From DATCVA01 sp036567205 (GTDB lineage Bacteria > Pseudomonadota > Gammaproteobacteria > Burkholderiales > Burkholderiaceae_B), in contig DATCVA010000052.1 of assembly GCA_036567205.1 (NCBI GenBank), positions 1 to 9,507 on the forward strand: a DNA stretch of 9,507 bases. The letters run 5' to 3'. Shown piece by piece: positions 5,794-9,507 of the stretch (positions are counted from its first letter, which is position 1; the number at the start of each line of letters is the position of its first letter). The notes beneath the pieces were generated by a model that had not been told where the DNA came from, did not search any database, and was given only the letters and a program-made list of their open reading frames with translations. Both the position numbers and the translations under genes were made by a program.

Positions 5794-5802
5794 CCGGCCA
5801 GC
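5774..5802. repeat. GC-rich hairpin and direct repeat at the moxR/VWA gene junction
   Basis: GCGCCG (5774-5779) and CGGCGC (5785-5790) are exact reverse complements with a 5-base loop ending at the moxR stop. CCGGCCAGC occurs twice (5777-5785 and 5794-5802). No U-run follows, so it should not end transcription. The VWA gene lacks a visible Shine-Dalgarno, so the structure may affect coupling between the two genes. Confidence 0.35.
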
Positions 5803-5814
5803 CGGCCCAATTCC

Positions 5815-6987
5815 ATGCTTACTGACTTCTTCTACCATTTGCGTGCACACAAGCTTCCAGTATCGGTACAGGAATATCTGACGCTGCTGGACGCGCTACA
5901 TACCGGATTAATGCCGCCGACGCTGGACGACTTTTATCATCTGGCGCGCATGACACTGATTAAAGACGAAACGCTGTTCGACCGTTACGATCAGGCATTT
6001 GGCCAGTTCTATAGAAAAATCCAGGCGCAGTTGCCGAAGGACAAAGAAATTCCCCTGGACTGGCTCATTAAGGAATTCCAGAAAAACCTTAGCCCGGAAG
6101 AAAAAGCTGCCATACAAAAGCATGGCTGGGACAAGCTCATGGAACTCTTCAAGCAACGGCTCGAAGAACAGAAAGAGCGCCATGCGGGCGGCAGCAAATG
6201 GATAGGCACAGGCGGCACATCGGCCTTCGGGCACGGCGGCTACCATCCTGAAGGCATACGTACCGGAGGCCCATCGGCGGGCCACCATACTGCCGTCAAG
6301 GTATGGGAAAAGCGCGAATTCCGCGATTACGACGATCAGCAGGAGCTGGGTACCCGAAACTTTAAAATGGCGCTGCGCCGCCTGCGGCGCTTTGCCCGGG
6401 ATGGCGCCGAGCTGGAACTGGATCTTGACCATACCATTAGCAGCACAGCCAAGAACGCTGGATTTCTGGACCTGCAGATGGTACCCGAACGCCACAACAC
6501 CGTTAAGGTGCTAATGCTGCTGGATGTAGGCGGCAGCATGGACGAGCACATTGCCCGCATACAAGAACTCTTTTCAGCCGCGCGCAGCGAATTTCAACAC
6601 CTTGAGGTGTACTACTTCCACAACTGCCCTTACGAGTCGGTATGGCAAGACAATCGCAGGCGCACAAGCGAACGCTTTGACACCTGGGATATTTTACGCA
6701 AGTACAACGACGACTGGCGCCTGATTATTGTTGGCGATGCCACCATGAGCCCCTACGAAATCCTTTCTCCCGGCGGTTCCGTCGAACACTACAACAAGGA
6801 AACAGGCGCCGCATGGCTGCAACGTTTGCTAGAGAACTGGCCCAAATCGGTTTGGCTCAATCCCGAACCTGAAGGTTACTGGCAGTATCGCCAGTCCATT
6901 GCCATTATCAAAAACATCATGCACGACCGCATGTATGGGGTAACCGTCAGTGGCCTGGAAAATGCCATGCGACATCTTTCCAAATAA
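5815..6987 (+). CDS. CoxE-like VWA-domain protein, partner of the MoxR ATPase (COG3825 type)
   Basis: A 390-residue cytoplasmic protein with no signal peptide. Residues 1-115 are helical, opening with LTDFFYHLR and LPVSVQEYLTLLDAL, as in the CoxE-like family. Residues 124-160 are a Gly/His-rich linker (GGSKWIGTGGTSAFGHGG). Residues of about 225-380 form a von Willebrand A domain. The metal-ion site is D237-V-G-G-S241, with glycine where canonical DxSxS sites have the first serine, and D308-A-T310 supplies the later ligands. I recall the DVGGSM form as normal for this family, so it is probably functional. Such proteins act as the adaptor by which a MoxR ATPase grips its client. The ATG at 5815 fits the family N-terminus but has no clear Shine-Dalgarno, suggesting coupling to moxR. 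The next gene starts 20 bases after its stop. Confidence 0.9.
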   Translation: MLTDFFYHLRAHKLPVSVQEYLTLLDALHTGLMPPTLDDFYHLARMTLIKDETLFDRYDQAFGQFYRKIQAQLPKDKEIPLDWLIKEFQKNLSPEEKAAIQKHGWDKLMELFKQRLEEQKERHAGGSKWIGTGGTSAFGHGGYHPEGIRTGGPSAGHHTAVKVWEKREFRDYDDQQELGTRNFKMALRRLRRFARDGAELELDLDHTISSTAKNAGFLDLQMVPERHNTVKVLMLLDVGGSMDEHIARIQELFSAARSEFQHLEVYYFHNCPYESVWQDNRRRTSERFDTWDILRKYNDDWRLIIVGDATMSPYEILSPGGSVEHYNKETGAAWLQRLLENWPKSVWLNPEPEGYWQYRQSIAIIKNIMHDRMYGVTVSGLENAMRHLSK

Positions 6988-7007
6988 CAGCTCTCCAGGA
7001 TACGGCT

Positions 7008-9507
7008 ATGCACTCGTTCTTGTCCAAGATTATCATCAGCATGGCAGCCCTGCTCGCCAGCTCGTTCATGGCTGGCGCGGCCCTCTCGCTCGAATTGCCG
7101 GCTGGCATCACTCAGGCCAGCTCGGTCGAGGGCACTACCGAATACAGGCTGAAAAACGGGCTGCGCATTTTGCTCACGCCCGACGACTCCAAACCCACAA
7201 CAACGGTAAACATGACGTACCTGGTGGGATCGCGGCACGAGAACTACGGCCAGACCGGAATGGCGCATTTGCTCGAGCACATGCTGTTTCGCGGCACGCC
7301 CTCGTTACGCAATGCATTAGCCGAATTTTCCAAACGCGGACTACAGGCCAATGGCTCCACATCGAGCGACCGCACAAATTACTACGCCAGTTTTGCAGCC
7401 AACAACGACAATCTCGACTGGTATTTAAAATGGCAAGCCGATGCCATGGTCAACTCGCTTATTACCCGGGAAGACCTGGACGCTGAAATGACGGTTGTGC
7501 GCAACGAAATGGAGCGGGGCGAAAACAGTCCCTTCCAGATGCTGATGCAAAAAATGCAAGCCACCGCGTACCAATGGCACAACTACGGCCACAATACCAT
7601 CGGTGCCCGCTCAGACGTTGAAAACGTCGATGTCGAGCAGTTGCGGGCATTTTATAAACAGTATTACCAGCCCGACAATGCCGTCCTGATTGTTGCCGGG
7701 AAGTTCGACCCGCAAGCCACGCTATATACCATTGCGCAAGCTTTTCAAAAGATCCCTGAACCGGACCGAGTTTTACCACCCGAATATACAGTAGAACCTG
7801 TACAAGACGGCGAACGCCGTGTCACCTTGCGCCGCCATGGCGGCAGCCCCCTAATTGGCGCCATGTTCCATATTCCGCCGGCCGGCAGTCCCGACTACAT
7901 TCCACTGGAGCTGGGCGCCGCCATGCTTGGCGATACGCCGTCCGGACGGCTGTATCACGCTTTGGTCAATCAAAAACTGGCTGCCAATGTATTCGGTTTC
8001 ACAATGGCGCTGGATCAACCCGGATACGCCTTCTTTGGCGCCCAGCTCGAACCCGGCATGGACCAGGAGCTGGCCTTGAAAACCCTTGGCACCACCCTGG
8101 AATCGCTTTCCGGCAAGCCGTTCACCCAAGATGAACTTGACCGCATCAAAAGCAAATGGCTGACTGACTGGTCGCAAACCTACGCTAATCCCGTCCGCCT
8201 TGCAAGCGCACTTTCCGAAGCCGTTGCCGAGGGCGATTGGCGCCTGTTTTTTTTACAGCGCGACCAGGTCGAAAACATACAACTGGCAGCAGTCCAGCAA
8301 TTGACTCAATCCTACCTGGTGACCAGCAACCGCACGGACGGCCTGTATATTCCCACCGATCAACCTGTGCGAGCACCATTGCCGCCGGCCAACGTCGATC
8401 TGCAATCCCTGCTGAAAGACTATAAAGGCAAAGAAGTCCAAAGCAACGTGGCGGCGTTCGACCCCTCGCCGGCCAACATCGACGCCAGCACCTTACGTGA
8501 TCCGCTGTCGTTGCCCAACGGCACGGTCAAGTTAGCCTTGCTGCCCAAGCCTACCCGGGGGAATCTGGTCGAGGCTAATTTATTGATTCAGTTTGGGGAT
8601 GCAGCCAGCCTGAAAGGACTACGCACCGTGTCGGGCACAACCGCATCCCTGCTGGATCGCGGTACATCCGAGTTGTCGCGTCAGGAAATCCAGGACAAGT
8701 TTGACGCCTTGCAGGCCAATGTTGATTTTGGAGGCAGCGCCACCAATATGGTGGTAGATATCTCGACCACCAAAGAACACCTTCCCGCCGTCATCGACCT
8801 GGTGCTTCACATTGTGCGCAACGCCAGCTTTCCGGATAAGGAGTTGGCCGAATACCAGCGCCAGGCAAGCGCCTCGATCCAAAGTGCCATGACCGAGCCC
8901 AGCGCACTGGCCTCGCGCACCCTGTCGCGTCACGGCAACCCGTGGCCCGTTGACGATATCCGTTATATCCCCACGTTTGCCGAAGCGCTGCAAGACATCG
9001 CGGCAGTCAAACAACAAGACCTGGTCAATTTCCACAAGAAGTTCTATGGCGCCGGCGCAATCGAATTCGCCGCCGTCGGAGCGTTCGACCCCGAAGCCGT
9101 CAAGACCGCCTTGAGCAAAGGACTGCAAGGCTGGCAAAAAGCCCCTGACTACCAACGTGTACCAGACCCGTATCACGACGTAGCGGCCAAAACATTCGAC
9201 ATCGACACCCCCGACAAGGCCAACGCTTTCTACCTGGCAAGCATGCCCCTTAAGCTTCAGGATACAGACCCAATGTACCCCGCCCTTTACCTGGCCAATT
9301 ATCTCTTGGGCAGTTCCGAAACCTCACGCCTGTGGGAGCGGGTACGAGTAAAAGACGGCCTTTCTTACGATGTCCGCAGCCAACTGCACGCGTCGTCCTA
9401 CGAGCCTACAGGCGACTGGACAATGTATGCCATCCATGCGCCCGAAAATAGCGGCCGCCTGCAGTCCGCAGTTCAGGAGGAAATCGCCCGAGTGTTAAAA
9501 GAAGGCT
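7008..9507 (+). CDS. Exported M16-family (insulinase/pitrilysin-like) zinc peptidase, partial
   Basis: The frame runs from ATG 7008 to the right edge (833 codons) without a stop, so the C-terminus is missing; two-repeat bacterial M16 proteins are often around 900 residues. CCAGGA (6995-7000) lies seven bases before the start. Residues 1-27 look like a signal peptide (KIIISMAALLASSFMAGAALS), pointing to the periplasm. The N-terminal half is the active one: the inverted zinc motif H87-L-L-E90-H91 and the distal ligand E167 in VVRNEMERGE. The second half starts near residue 498 (DPLSLPNGTVKLALL), lacks an HxxEH motif, and keeps R780 and Y787 in VRVKDGLSYD, the usual substrate-cradling pair. It should form the clamshell that degrades small unfolded peptides. 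It is third in the operon after moxR and the VWA gene; whether it works with them or only shares transcription is unknown. Confidence 0.92.
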   Translation, partial: MHSFLSKIIISMAALLASSFMAGAALSLELPAGITQASSVEGTTEYRLKNGLRILLTPDDSKPTTTVNMTYLVGSRHENYGQTGMAHLLEHMLFRGTPSLRNALAEFSKRGLQANGSTSSDRTNYYASFAANNDNLDWYLKWQADAMVNSLITREDLDAEMTVVRNEMERGENSPFQMLMQKMQATAYQWHNYGHNTIGARSDVENVDVEQLRAFYKQYYQPDNAVLIVAGKFDPQATLYTIAQAFQKIPEPDRVLPPEYTVEPVQDGERRVTLRRHGGSPLIGAMFHIPPAGSPDYIPLELGAAMLGDTPSGRLYHALVNQKLAANVFGFTMALDQPGYAFFGAQLEPGMDQELALKTLGTTLESLSGKPFTQDELDRIKSKWLTDWSQTYANPVRLASALSEAVAEGDWRLFFLQRDQVENIQLAAVQQLTQSYLVTSNRTDGLYIPTDQPVRAPLPPANVDLQSLLKDYKGKEVQSNVAAFDPSPANIDASTLRDPLSLPNGTVKLALLPKPTRGNLVEANLLIQFGDAASLKGLRTVSGTTASLLDRGTSELSRQEIQDKFDALQANVDFGGSATNMVVDISTTKEHLPAVIDLVLHIVRNASFPDKELAEYQRQASASIQSAMTEPSALASRTLSRHGNPWPVDDIRYIPTFAEALQDIAAVKQQDLVNFHKKFYGAGAIEFAAVGAFDPEAVKTALSKGLQGWQKAPDYQRVPDPYHDVAAKTFDIDTPDKANAFYLASMPLKLQDTDPMYPALYLANYLLGSSETSRLWERVRVKDGLSYDVRSQLHASSYEPTGDWTMYAIHAPENSGRLQSAVQEEIARVLKEG

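Noticed and set aside
8619..9176. 185-residue minus-strand open frame inside the M16 peptidase gene
   Set aside because: The M16 frame is continuous and motif-bearing here; the antisense frame has no domain or start signal.

Overview
The window reads as a chromosomal stretch of a betaproteobacterium, most likely Burkholderiales and probably Alcaligenaceae (a Bordetella/Pusillimonas-like relative). The basis is the mix of families: a DUF1841 protein, paired c4/c553-like cytochromes, a CoxE-like VWA partner of a MoxR ATPase, and an E. coli-type NADP isocitrate dehydrogenase. This placement is recall of family patterns, not a database match. There are nine protein genes, two cut by the window edges. 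I see no tRNA, rRNA, CRISPR array, insertion sequence or other mobile element, and no broken gene.

Layout. At the left edge (1-128, minus) is the N-terminus of a small CcoS-like membrane protein of cbb3 oxidase assembly. An AT-rich, repeat-bearing gap of 285 bp (129-413) separates it from a divergent MocR-type regulator (414-1841, plus): a GntR winged helix fused to an aminotransferase fold. Convergent to that is icd (1916-3172, minus), with its own terminator at 1852-1884. Upstream of icd is a compact control region with a TATAAT box and two perfect palindromes, then a divergent DUF1841 gene (3411-3839, plus). A strong bidirectional terminator (3968-3999) divides DUF1841 from two minus-strand periplasmic monohaem cytochromes c (4037-4399 and 4412-4765), which form an operon. 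Their leader carries a terminator-like hairpin.

Divergent from the cytochromes across a 155 bp intergenic region runs a plus-strand operon: a MoxR AAA+ ATPase (4921-5793), a CoxE-like VWA protein (5815-6987) and an exported two-repeat M16 zinc peptidase (7008 to the right edge, truncated).

How the parts may work together. Most of the window concerns respiration and central carbon flow: cbb3 oxidase biogenesis, the TCA cycle and periplasmic electron carriers. MoxR plus VWA pairs elsewhere (CbbQ/CbbO, NorQ/NorD, CoxD/CoxE) remodel or mature metalloenzymes. A MoxR-VWA pair placed back to back with two cytochromes c and co-transcribed with a periplasmic-type peptidase is therefore the least explained arrangement here and the best candidate for new biology. 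The regulatory DNA (CAGAT-type repeats before the MocR gene, two palindromes at icd, hairpin in the cytochrome leader) is the second area of interest.
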